This document shows, piece after piece, positions 53,746-61,185 of a stretch of 64,000 nucleotides of DNA. Source of the DNA: Chloroflexota bacterium (GTDB lineage Bacteria > Chloroflexota > FW602-bin22 > JACPRP01). The stretch is from the NCBI GenBank assembly GCA_016210495.1, contig JACQUC010000268.1:1-64000 (forward strand). The letters run 5' to 3'. The notes beneath the pieces were generated by a model, which did no database searches, had not been told where the DNA came from, and saw only the letters and a program-made list of their open reading frames with translations. Position numbers and translations under genes: made by a program. Within the stretch, counting starts at the first letter, position 1. Each line of letters begins with the position of its first letter.

Positions 53746-53774
53746 TCCTGTGAGCGAGAAAGGGAGTGATACGA

Positions 53775-54068
53775 ATGCCGAGAGCGCTCAAACGTGTAGA
53801 CATAAGTGAGATGCCGGAGCTACTGCGCCTCGTTGACGAGGCGCGGAAGGCCGACGAGTCCCGGGTGCTCAGCCGCGGCAGAGAAGATGTTGCTGTTTTG
53901 AGACCGTTAAAGCCTGCACTCCGCCGCACAAGGCGGCAGAAGACGAAGGCGGACTACGCAGCCTTCCTTTCCGCGGCTGGAAGCTGGAGAGACGTGGACA
54001 CCGAAAAGCTCAAGTCGGACATCTACGAAAGCCGCCGTCGGTCTACGCGTCCGCCGGTTGAGCTATGA
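53775..54068 (+). CDS. Antitoxin of PIN toxin (VapB-like)
   Basis: 97 residues from ATG 53775 (AGGGAGTG eight bases upstream). The N-terminus KRVDISEMPELLRLVDEARK, then ESRVLSRGREDVAVLRPL, resembles the Phd/prevent-host-death type ('V.IS..PEL.RLV.E......R.L...GE..AVL.P'). The C-terminal half (KTKADYAAFLSAAGSWRDVD) is the likely toxin-binding tail. Its stop overlaps the vapC ATG (ATGA). Confidence 0.85.
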   Translation: MPRALKRVDISEMPELLRLVDEARKADESRVLSRGREDVAVLRPLKPALRRTRRQKTKADYAAFLSAAGSWRDVDTEKLKSDIYESRRRSTRPPVEL

Positions 54069-54451
54069 CGCACCTGGTGGACAGCGATTGGATTGCCGAT
54101 TACCTGAAGGGCAGACCAGAGGCGATCACTCTCCTTTCATCATTGGCAGAACGTGGGCTAGCAATGAGCCTGGTCAGCTACGGCGAGATTTATGAAGGTA
54201 TTTACTATGGCTCTGATGTGAAAGCCCATGAGAGAAGCTTCTACCGTCTGGTTCGTTGGGTTGACGTGCTGCCACTCCGCAAGCCTGTGATGCGTCGTTT
54301 TGCCCGCATCCGGGGCAACCTCCGACAGCGCGGTCAGCTTATTGGGGACCCAGATATCCTGATCGCCGCCACCGCACAGCACTACGATCTTGTTTTGGTT
54401 ACGCGAAACCTCAAAGACTTCCAGCGGATTCCGGATCTCAAGCTTTACTAA
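54065..54451 (+). CDS. vapC: PIN-domain toxin (VapC)
   Basis: A 128-residue PIN domain: D6/D8 (HLVDSDWIADYL), E41 (VSYGEIYEGIYYG), D95/D97 (IGDPDILIAATA) and a final N-K-D (RNLKDFQRI). This is the 'YGE...G' VapC type. It lacks similarity to the other PIN toxins in the window beyond the fold, so it was acquired independently. Translationally coupled to the upstream antitoxin. Confidence 0.94.
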   Translation: MTHLVDSDWIADYLKGRPEAITLLSSLAERGLAMSLVSYGEIYEGIYYGSDVKAHERSFYRLVRWVDVLPLRKPVMRRFARIRGNLRQRGQLIGDPDILIAATAQHYDLVLVTRNLKDFQRIPDLKLY

Positions 54452-54556
54452 GTGGTTTTTCGTGCGAAATTGCTGCGATCTCATCCCGCGTCTCTTGGGT
54501 GTGCCTGGCAGATGCCTGTTAGGCCAGGGCCGCGACGACAACGATAGGGAGGAACT

Positions 54557-56233
54557 ATGGAACTCACCGGTGCGGAAATCCTGATCGAGGGCTTGAAATC
54601 AGTAGGAGTCAAGGACATCTTTGGCGTTTCGGGGAGCTCGCTACTAAGGACCATGGACGTGCTCTACCGAACCCCGGAGATACGGTACGTCCAGTCCCAG
54701 CACGAAGGGGCGGCCATGTACATGGCCAACGGATACTCTCGACAATCGCGAGGGCTCGGCATCTGCCTGGTAAGTCCCGGGCCAGCCGAGACCAATTGCC
54801 TCTCCGGTGTGGCTCAGGCGTTTTACACGTCCACCCCCGCCGTCCTCATTGCGGCGGTGGAGAGCTCGGACAACCTCGGCCTAGGGGCCGCGGTGCACCA
54901 CGATCTGGACTCGCCCCGCATCTTCGCGCCGGTCACCAAGATGGCGGCCAGGGTGGAACGCAAGGACAGACTTCAGGAGTTCCTGCAAAGGACGCTCGTT
55001 ACTGCCCTGGGCGGCAGGAAAGGGCCGTGCTTCCTGGCGATTCCCACCGATTTTCTGAGGGAAAAAGCCGCCGTCGATCAGCCGGGCCTTCGGCTCTGTC
55101 GTCCCCAGCCACCACGAGGGAACCTCCACGACATCGAAGCCGTCGCCATTCTTCTGGAGGAAGCCAAGAGGCCTCTCCTCCTGGCGGGAGGAGGGATTAA
55201 CTGGTCCGGTGCTCACCAGGAGCTGCTGCAACTGGCAGAGCTGTTGGGCGTCCCCGTCGCGGCCACAAAAGGGCACAGCGGCGTCTTTCCGGAAGACCAT
55301 CCTCTGAGCCTGGGCACGATCCAGCCAGCGGCGTCATGGCCCGCGATGCAGACCTACTACGAGGCGGATTTGATCGTGGGCATCGGCTGCGCCTTCGGGT
55401 ACCTTGCAGGCAGCGGGTTTTGTTCCCCGGTGCCGAAGACCGCCAGGGTCGTTCATATCGACATTGACGCCACCGGTATAGGCAACGTCATACCCGTCGA
55501 GGCGGCTGTGGTAGGAGACGCGAGGATGGTGCTTCAGGACCTCCTGGAGGTCTTGAAAGACAGGGGCCGTGCGGGGGGGTGGCCCGAGTCGCAATCGGAA
55601 TGGTCGCGCGAGGTGGCGCGGCGAAAGGCCGACTGGGCGGCGCACATGGCGCCCCTGCAAAACTCGAGTAAGGTGCCCATCCGGACCCCCCGGCTTCTGA
55701 GCGACCTGAGAAAGGCTTTGCCGCGCAACGCCATAGTTGCCGCGGAGTCCGGCGGCACCGGGAGCTGGTTTGACCACGCCTTCCAGGGCCTGGCTCCCAA
55801 TTCCATCGGTGGCTGGCATCCCCTGGGCGCCGAGTTTTGCGAGGCCATGGGCGTGAAGGTGGCGTCCCCGGAGGTTCCGGTAGTCTGCCTGATCGGCGAT
55901 GGCTCGATGATGATGAGTTTGCAGGAATGGGCCACGGCTGCCGCCAACAATATCCCTGTCATTTGCGCTGTGACGCATAATGGCGTCTTCGGCAACATGC
56001 GTCAAACGCAGATCGAGAGATTCGGTAGTCGTTTCATAGGCACCGACCTGCCGATCCCCAATTTCACCAACATCGCCCGCGAGTTCGGCGCCTACGCCGA
56101 GAGGGTCGAGGACCCTGCCGACATAATCCCGGCCGTTGGACGGGCTCTGGAATCACGCCGGCTCGCCGTCTTGGAGTTCATGGTCGACCCCTCGGCCGAA
56201 AACCTCCACCCGCCGAAATACCAGCCCAGGTAG
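54557..56233 (+). CDS. Thiamine-diphosphate-dependent enzyme (acetolactate synthase/benzoylformate decarboxylase type)
   Basis: 558 residues from ATG 54557 behind AGGGAGGA. N-terminal PYR domain with the cofactor-activating Glu50 (VQSQHEGAAMYMANGYSRQS) and GVSGSSL; central domain (LLEEAKRPLLLAGGGINWSG, ADLIVGIGCAFGY); C-terminal PP domain with GDGSMMMSLQEWATAA and, after about 26 residues, VTHNGVFGNM (the GDG-x-N metal/TPP motif). Cleaves or forms C-C bonds next to a 2-oxo acid; the exact reaction cannot be read. It lies 105 bases after vapC and may belong to the degradation array or stand alone. Confidence 0.93.
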   Translation: MELTGAEILIEGLKSVGVKDIFGVSGSSLLRTMDVLYRTPEIRYVQSQHEGAAMYMANGYSRQSRGLGICLVSPGPAETNCLSGVAQAFYTSTPAVLIAAVESSDNLGLGAAVHHDLDSPRIFAPVTKMAARVERKDRLQEFLQRTLVTALGGRKGPCFLAIPTDFLREKAAVDQPGLRLCRPQPPRGNLHDIEAVAILLEEAKRPLLLAGGGINWSGAHQELLQLAELLGVPVAATKGHSGVFPEDHPLSLGTIQPAASWPAMQTYYEADLIVGIGCAFGYLAGSGFCSPVPKTARVVHIDIDATGIGNVIPVEAAVVGDARMVLQDLLEVLKDRGRAGGWPESQSEWSREVARRKADWAAHMAPLQNSSKVPIRTPRLLSDLRKALPRNAIVAAESGGTGSWFDHAFQGLAPNSIGGWHPLGAEFCEAMGVKVASPEVPVVCLIGDGSMMMSLQEWATAAANNIPVICAVTHNGVFGNMRQTQIERFGSRFIGTDLPIPNFTNIAREFGAYAERVEDPADIIPAVGRALESRRLAVLEFMVDPSAENLHPPKYQPR

Positions 56234-56699
56234 TTCAGGGTCGGGCGGAAACGGATTCGCCGTCGGGGCAAGCATCCAGTCTATGCGGTCGACTAAGAGC
56301 CAATTCATTTGCTGTCGACATCACGCGGAGAATTTGATACTATCATTCCAACATTCTCCCTCGTGTCAGTTCCGGTGTAGCGGTGGGGGAGCCGTGGAGA
56401 CGCGCCAGAGGGGTATGCGTCTTTGTTGTTGCTTGGCCAAGCGAATGTGGGACTGCTGGATAGGATCGGGCAGAAAGAGATGCAGAGAGAGCCGGGACGA
56501 CTGGATGGTTTGGGTTGACCCGGCGACTGCAAGTGCAATGGCAATGATATGTGTGTTCTGCTAGCGGGAGGCGCTTGGATTGCAGGCGCCTTTCGTGCTA
56601 TCTGGGCCTGCAGTTGACTTGGCTTGTGCCTGCGGCTCGGAGGTAGCCGCTTGACACGAAGGTAGTGCGTGAACCTCAGCTACCGGTGAAGGGGGCCAT
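56234..56699 (+). other. 466-bp gap with no recognised gene
   Basis: No convincing ORF, tRNA or known riboswitch is seen. AGGCGC/GCGCCT (near 56567 and 56589) followed by TTTCGT could be a weak terminator for the TPP-enzyme gene. TTGACA at 56652 may be the -35 box of the kinase promoter, but no good -10 box follows at 17-18 bases. GAAGGGGG precedes the kinase ATG. Confidence 0.4.
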
Positions 56700-59384
56700 A
56701 TGTCGGAGAGCGTTAGAGACTTCGAAACCGACACCACAGCCGGCAGTCCGGGAGTATCTGCGTCGAGTGCCTTAGAAACCGCTGGCCGGCCACAAAGTGG
56801 ATCGCCAGGCCGTTATGAGACGGCCACCGCAGCACCTGCCGAGAAGTCGGAGCCGCGTATCACCACCCTGCAATGGGGCATCGGCGTCTTCTGTGCGTTC
56901 ATTGCCGCGCTCATACTGGTGGCGCCGCATCAGTTCGGCGGCCTGTTCTGGAGCGGCTTGGGTGAGCACCTGGTCTGGGTGGGAGCCTTTTACCTCGTGG
57001 TGGCGTCAGCGCTGTTCGGCAGTGTGCTGTTGGGGGCGCCGCGCCGCTGGGTGCTCGTATGCCATTTCGCCGCCTCGTCTACCCCGCTCGCGTTCGTCTA
57101 CAACAGCCTCGTGATCGGAGTAGTGTCGGGTGGTGCCTTTAATCTTACCCTCGCCGTGGGTTCGGCCCTGGCGCTGTTCGTTCCCGGCGTGGAGAGAGCG
57201 GGACGTCTCAGGAGCGGCTATCTTTTCGCCCTCGTATTCGGCGCGGTCATCGCCGTCCTCGGCCTGATACAGCTCCTGCTCCCCGGGCAGTTCAGCTCCC
57301 CGGTCTGGAGCCCCGTGCGGCCGTACCTCTGGCTGTATGGAGGAGGCTTCCTGGTCACCGGCGTCGCGCTCAGCTTCGTCCAGTTCCGCCCGCGGCTGCC
57401 GGCGGCGATCGTCTGGACAGCGCATCTGGCGGTCCTGGTGCCGTCCACGGCCTATGCGCTGGCCGTTTCCATCCCCTCAGTGGCGTGGGTAAGTATCCTG
57501 TTCTTCTGTGGTTTCTCCCCCCTTGTGGCGTCACTGCCCTGGACCGGGCCTCGCCTGAGGCGGCTGGATCCGCGTTCCTTCTCCGTCCGGCTCGCCTTCG
57601 CGCTGGCCCTCGCCGCTGCTCTGCCACTGATCCTGGCGATGGCGCTGCTGACCGCCCAACAGGAACGGATGGTGCGGGCTGAGGCGGAGGCTAGCCAGAA
57701 AGCCCTCGCCGTCGCGCTGGCCAGCGACGTGTCCAAGTACGTCGGATCGTATCGCAGCTCATTAACAGCGCTGGCCGGCTACCCCGGAGTCCTGACGCTG
57801 CCGCTGAGCGAACAGCATGCGGTATTGCGGAGCTTCATACGCGCCTTCCCGAACGGAATAACCTACGGCACCTACGACGCGACGGGGAAGGAACTCGCGC
57901 GGAGCGATGACCGACCACCAACCTCAATAGCGGGACGGGATGTTTTTGAGGATGCGCGCCGGACCAACGGTCCATCAGTGTATGTGGCTGTGTCGGCCAA
58001 TTACGGTGTCCCCGTCTTCGGCTTTGGAGAACCGGTCCGCGACGCCGATGGCAAGTTCGTGGGGATGGTGGGAAATGCTCTTGCGTCCTCGCAGCTCGCC
58101 GCAATCCTTAACCAGGCTAGGCCGGCTCCTGGCAGTCCAGTGTACTTGGTCGATGCCTCAGGCCGTGCCATCGCCCACCCAAACCAGAGTCTGGTGGCAA
58201 CCTTCGCCGTCCTATCCGCCACGCCGGCGGTCGCGACGGCGCTCGCATCCCTCGACGAGTCGGGCGTTGCCTCGCCAGAGGGGGCTGGCGGCGAACTGAT
58301 CGTAGCGTTCGCCCGCGTGCCGGACCTGGGCTGGTTCGTGTTGGTAGAGCGCCCGACCAGCGACGCGCTGGCGACGGTGAGGAACGGACGAGATGCTTCT
58401 TTCGGACTGCTGCTCATCGGCATCGTGCTGGCCGTCGTGGCGGGTACCTGGCTGTCCAGAAGGCTGACGGCGCCACTTGCCATCATGGCCCGGGCGAGTG
58501 GTGAGCTGGCGCAGGGCAGCGTCGCGAGCTCTTTGCCGCGCGGCGGCACGAGCGAGATACGGGCACTCGTGGCCGCCTTCGGCGAGATGCGAGATCGGCT
58601 GATCGCCCGGACGGCCGAGCGCGAGCAGTTGCTCCTGGAGGTGCAGCGCCACGCGGCAGAGCTAAACACGGCCAACAAGAAACTGGACGCAACTAACAAG
58701 GACTTGAGTGCAGCCAACAAGGAACTGGAAGCCTTCACCTACTCGGTAGCACACGATCTGCGCTCACCGGTGGGGCACAGGGACGGCTTCAGCAAGGTGC
58801 TCCTGCAAGACTACGGCGACAAGCTCGACGAGCGCGGCCATCAGCACCTGCAGTTCGTGCGGGAAGGCAGCGTGAAGATGGGGCAGCTCATCGACGATCT
58901 GCTGGGGCTGACGCGCGTGACGCGTGGTGAGTTGCTTCGCACGGCTGTCGACTTGAGCGAGATTGCGCGCTCAGTGGCAGCGGAACTTCGGGCGGAGCAG
59001 CCCGAACGACGAATTGACTTGGTCATTGCTCCGCAGCTAGTGGCGAAGGGAGATCTAGGGCTGCTGCGGGTTGTTCTCGAAAACCTCCTGGGCAACGCCT
59101 GGAAGTTCACCTCCAAGCGCGAGAGTGCGAGAGTAGAGTTCGACGCTGTGCAGCAAGATGGCGAAGCGGTATACTGCGTGCGCGACGACGGCGTCGGCTT
59201 CGATATGGTCTACGCGGACAAGCTATTTCGCGCCTTCGAGCGCTTGCACAGTGCCGACGAGTTTCCTGGCACCGGTATAGGACTGGCTACGGTAGAGCGG
59301 ATTGTTCGCCGTCACGGCGGACGCGTGTGGGCTGAAGCGGAGGTGAACAAGGGAGCGAAGTTCTACTTTACGCTGGGCTGCTAG
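56700..59384 (+). CDS. Multi-pass membrane sensor histidine kinase
   Basis: 894 residues. A disordered Ser/Thr/Ala-rich N-terminus (1-50), about seven or eight TM helices (55-285), a further TM (about 300-322), an extracellular Cache domain (325-555, with NGITYGTYDATGKELARSDD), a TM (about 562-582), HAMP, a coiled coil with NK.L.A.NK.L repeats, a phytochrome-type HisKA (AFTYSVAHDLRSPV) and HATPase with NLLGNAWKFT, DDGVGFDM and GTGIGLATV boxes. It lacks an attached receiver; the next gene supplies one. The double sensor part (membrane plus Cache) is unusual but coherent. Confidence 0.93.
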   Translation: MSESVRDFETDTTAGSPGVSASSALETAGRPQSGSPGRYETATAAPAEKSEPRITTLQWGIGVFCAFIAALILVAPHQFGGLFWSGLGEHLVWVGAFYLVVASALFGSVLLGAPRRWVLVCHFAASSTPLAFVYNSLVIGVVSGGAFNLTLAVGSALALFVPGVERAGRLRSGYLFALVFGAVIAVLGLIQLLLPGQFSSPVWSPVRPYLWLYGGGFLVTGVALSFVQFRPRLPAAIVWTAHLAVLVPSTAYALAVSIPSVAWVSILFFCGFSPLVASLPWTGPRLRRLDPRSFSVRLAFALALAAALPLILAMALLTAQQERMVRAEAEASQKALAVALASDVSKYVGSYRSSLTALAGYPGVLTLPLSEQHAVLRSFIRAFPNGITYGTYDATGKELARSDDRPPTSIAGRDVFEDARRTNGPSVYVAVSANYGVPVFGFGEPVRDADGKFVGMVGNALASSQLAAILNQARPAPGSPVYLVDASGRAIAHPNQSLVATFAVLSATPAVATALASLDESGVASPEGAGGELIVAFARVPDLGWFVLVERPTSDALATVRNGRDASFGLLLIGIVLAVVAGTWLSRRLTAPLAIMARASGELAQGSVASSLPRGGTSEIRALVAAFGEMRDRLIARTAEREQLLLEVQRHAAELNTANKKLDATNKDLSAANKELEAFTYSVAHDLRSPVGHRDGFSKVLLQDYGDKLDERGHQHLQFVREGSVKMGQLIDDLLGLTRVTRGELLRTAVDLSEIARSVAAELRAEQPERRIDLVIAPQLVAKGDLGLLRVVLENLLGNAWKFTSKRESARVEFDAVQQDGEAVYCVRDDGVGFDMVYADKLFRAFERLHSADEFPGTGIGLATVERIVRRHGGRVWAEAEVNKGAKFYFTLGC

Positions 59385-59400
59385 GAGGAAGGCAGATCAA

Positions 59401-59970
59401 ATGAGAAAACCACTACGCGTGCTAATTGTCGAGGACTCCAAAGCCGACGCCGAGCTGCTTCTGATCGAGCTGGAGAAGAGCGGCTACGATCCTACCTCTG
59501 AGCGAGTCGACACGGCTGCGGGAATGAGTGAGGCGCTGGATCGTCACAACTGGGACGTCATCCTCGCCGATTACGTGATGCCGCGCTTCAGTGGTCTCGC
59601 TGCGCTGGAGTTACTGCAAGCCAGGGGCATCGATCTGCCATTCATCGTCCTGTCGGGTCAGATCGGCGAGGAGATCGCGGTGGCCACAATGAAGGCGGGC
59701 GCATCCGATTACATCTTGAAAGGGCACTGTGCGCGGCTGATCCCTGCCATCGAGCGGGAGCTGCGGGAAGCGGAGGTGCGGAGGCAGCGCAGGAAGGCTG
59801 AAGAAGAGCGTGACCGGCTGATGGAGCAGTTGCGGGAAGTCAACCAGCAGTTGGTGCTTAGCAACCTTCGAACCCAGGACCAGGCGACCGAAATGGCTGC
59901 TTTCATCGCGGCTATCGAAGAGGCACTGGCACGCTACAAGGCTAGCGGGAAGTCCCCGGCATTAGGATGA
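59401..59970 (+). CDS. Response regulator receiver with C-terminal coiled coil
   Basis: 189 residues from ATG 59401 (AGGAGGAAGG upstream). Receiver at 1-130: [20 protein letters not shown], phospho-acceptor in [33 protein letters not shown]. The remaining 60 residues are a charged coiled coil ([20 protein letters not shown]) without a DNA-binding domain. In this family such tails normally continue into PAS/HisKA domains, which are missing; the kinase remnant that follows suggests truncation of a longer hybrid. Confidence 0.92.
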   Translation: MRKPLRVLIVEDSKADAELLLIELEKSGYDPTSERVDTAAGMSEALDRHNWDVILADYVMPRFSGLAALELLQARGIDLPFIVLSGQIGEEIAVATMKAGASDYILKGHCARLIPAIERELREAEVRRQRRKAEEERDRLMEQLREVNQQLVLSNLRTQDQATEMAAFIAAIEEALARYKASGKSPALG

Positions 59971-60116
59971 AAGGTGACGAGTTCCCAGGCGATGGCATCG
60001 GCCTGGCGACTGTGCAGCGCATTATCCACCGACACGGTGGCCGAACCTGGGCCGAAGGGGCGGTGGAAAAGGGAGCGACTTTCTACTTCAGTTTGGGTGC
60101 AGATAAGGAGGCCTAG
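59967..60116 (+). pseudogene. Histidine-kinase C-terminal remnant
   Basis: ATG 59967 overlaps the receiver stop (ATGA) and encodes 49 residues: [40 protein letters not shown]. This is only the G2 box and last strands of a HATPase domain, about 75% identical to the end of the kinase at 56700-59384. The HisKA domain and the rest of the ATPase are gone; probably an internal deletion after duplication. Confidence 0.8.
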
Positions 60117-60140
60117 TGCTACAACCGTAGATCGCAGACT

Positions 60141-60284
60141 GTCATTCTGAGTCCGCCTCAGGCGGACGAAGAATCTCAACTGTCGGTTGATGCAACAAGC
60201 TCAGTTTGGTTGCCAGAAGCGACGGATGAGATTCTTCGTCGCTCCCCTCCCCACCCGGCATCCCCACCACGCTCTCAGAATGAC
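60141..60284. mobile_element. MITE-like inverted-repeat element D
   Basis: Terminal repeats GTCATTCTGAG (60141-60151) / CTCAGAATGAC (60274-60284), internal repeats CGAAGAATCTCA (60167-60178) / TGAGATTCTTCG (60227-60238), and the hairpin GTCCGCC-TCA-GGCGGAC (60151-60167). The TCATTCTGAG...GAATCTC pattern is a common dispersed hairpin element in bacterial genomes. No coding capacity. Confidence 0.75.
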
Positions 60285-60304
60285 AACTACGGGTGTAGTA
60301 CTAA

Positions 60305-60400
60305 GTGAGCGTACCCGAACTCTCCCGCCTCGGCCCAACCGGGCCTGTTCCTCGTACTCGTCGGGCCAGATGCCCAGCAAGGTGCCGGCGCACTGCACCA
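60305..60400 (-). pseudogene. Duplicated UbiD-4 3' tail
   Basis: On the minus strand this reads GTLLGIWPDEYEEQARL, matching the C-terminal GTSLGIWPDEYEEQARLAEA of UbiD-4. At the DNA level it closely matches 61224-61310. It is a detached copy of about 90 bases lying beyond the TA module that follows UbiD-4. Confidence 0.75.
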
Positions 60401-60461
60401 CCCGGGGAACGCCGAGGCCGAGATCCACGATCGCTCCGGCTGCATCGGTAGATCATTACTC

Positions 60462-60677
60462 TCAGCTTAGATCTAGCATCGCCTCCCACATACCTCCGCC
60501 ACTGAACGACGGCGGCGGCGCCATCGCCACTGCCTGAAGGATAGCGAGCAGCGTACTCGAAACCTTTCTGGGGCACGACGCAAGGAATTCCTCGGTAGGG
60601 CACGTCTCGCTTGAATCGTCCTCGGGATGCCTCCTTAAGAAGCGTATCTCCCATTGCTCGCCTCGTCGTGCCGGCAC
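60462..60677 (-). pseudogene. RelE/HigB-type toxin, C-terminally truncated
   Basis: 71 codons: PARRGEQWEIRFLRRHPED, CPTEEFLASCPRKVSSTLLA, ILQAVAMAPPPSFSGGGMWE, then AMLDLS and stop. This is the N-terminal two-thirds of a Gp49/HigB-like toxin ('SGGG.WEAM'), normally about 110 residues; the strands with the catalytic Arg/Lys are missing. The cut point lies next to the duplicated UbiD-4 tail, so the rearrangement that brought the tail probably destroyed the toxin. Confidence 0.7.
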
Positions 60678-61075
60678 TATGCCGAACTCTTCACAGATGT
60701 TCTGCGGTGTGGCTTTGTCCTGGTCGCCTTCGTAGAGCTCCGAGTTCGTGCCTGTCGCGCTCGCTTTGGTCTCAGCTCAATATCGATGTTGAGGATAGAC
60801 AGGACATCAAGAACGGTTCTCAGCGTCGGGTTGCTCGACTTGCTCGAGAATAGCCGACGAATCACCGAAGCGTCAGCACCGATTCGGCGGGCCAATTCCG
60901 CCTTCGACACGCCTGCCCGCTTTCTCTCCGCGTCGATGACCATCAGGAACCTGCGAATCAGCATAACCGTTCGCACGGTTTTCTCGTAATGCTCGATTTC
61001 ATCAGGTGTGTTTGCATACTTTGCCCTGAGTTCATCGAACTTCTGACCAAACCTTGCCCCTGCGATTTCGCTCAT
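60677..61075 (-). CDS. Xre-family antitoxin (HigA-like)
   Basis: 132 residues from ATG 61075 (GAGAGGA upstream). The HTH lies at about 65-105 (GVSKAELARRIGADASVIRR, LFSSKSSNPTLRTVLDVLSI) and the tail is Arg/Lys/Thr-rich. Its stop overlaps the truncated toxin's start. With the toxin broken, it may persist as an orphan repressor. Confidence 0.85.
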   Translation of the reverse strand: MSEIAGARFGQKFDELRAKYANTPDEIEHYEKTVRTVMLIRRFLMVIDAERKRAGVSKAELARRIGADASVIRRLFSSKSSNPTLRTVLDVLSILNIDIELRPKRARQARTRSSTKATRTKPHRRTSVKSSA

Positions 61076-61185
61076 CGTGGAGTCCTCTCGGAAGATTTGA
61101 TTCTGCTCCAAATCGTGGCGTTTGTGCCACGTCTCATGCACAGTTTATGCTATGAGGAAATCCTTGTCAAGCTCCAAGATGTTCT

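Noticed and set aside
56234..56699. A cyclic-di-GMP or other riboswitch ahead of the membrane kinase
   Set aside because: I could not match any conserved riboswitch core; the gap is left as unassigned.
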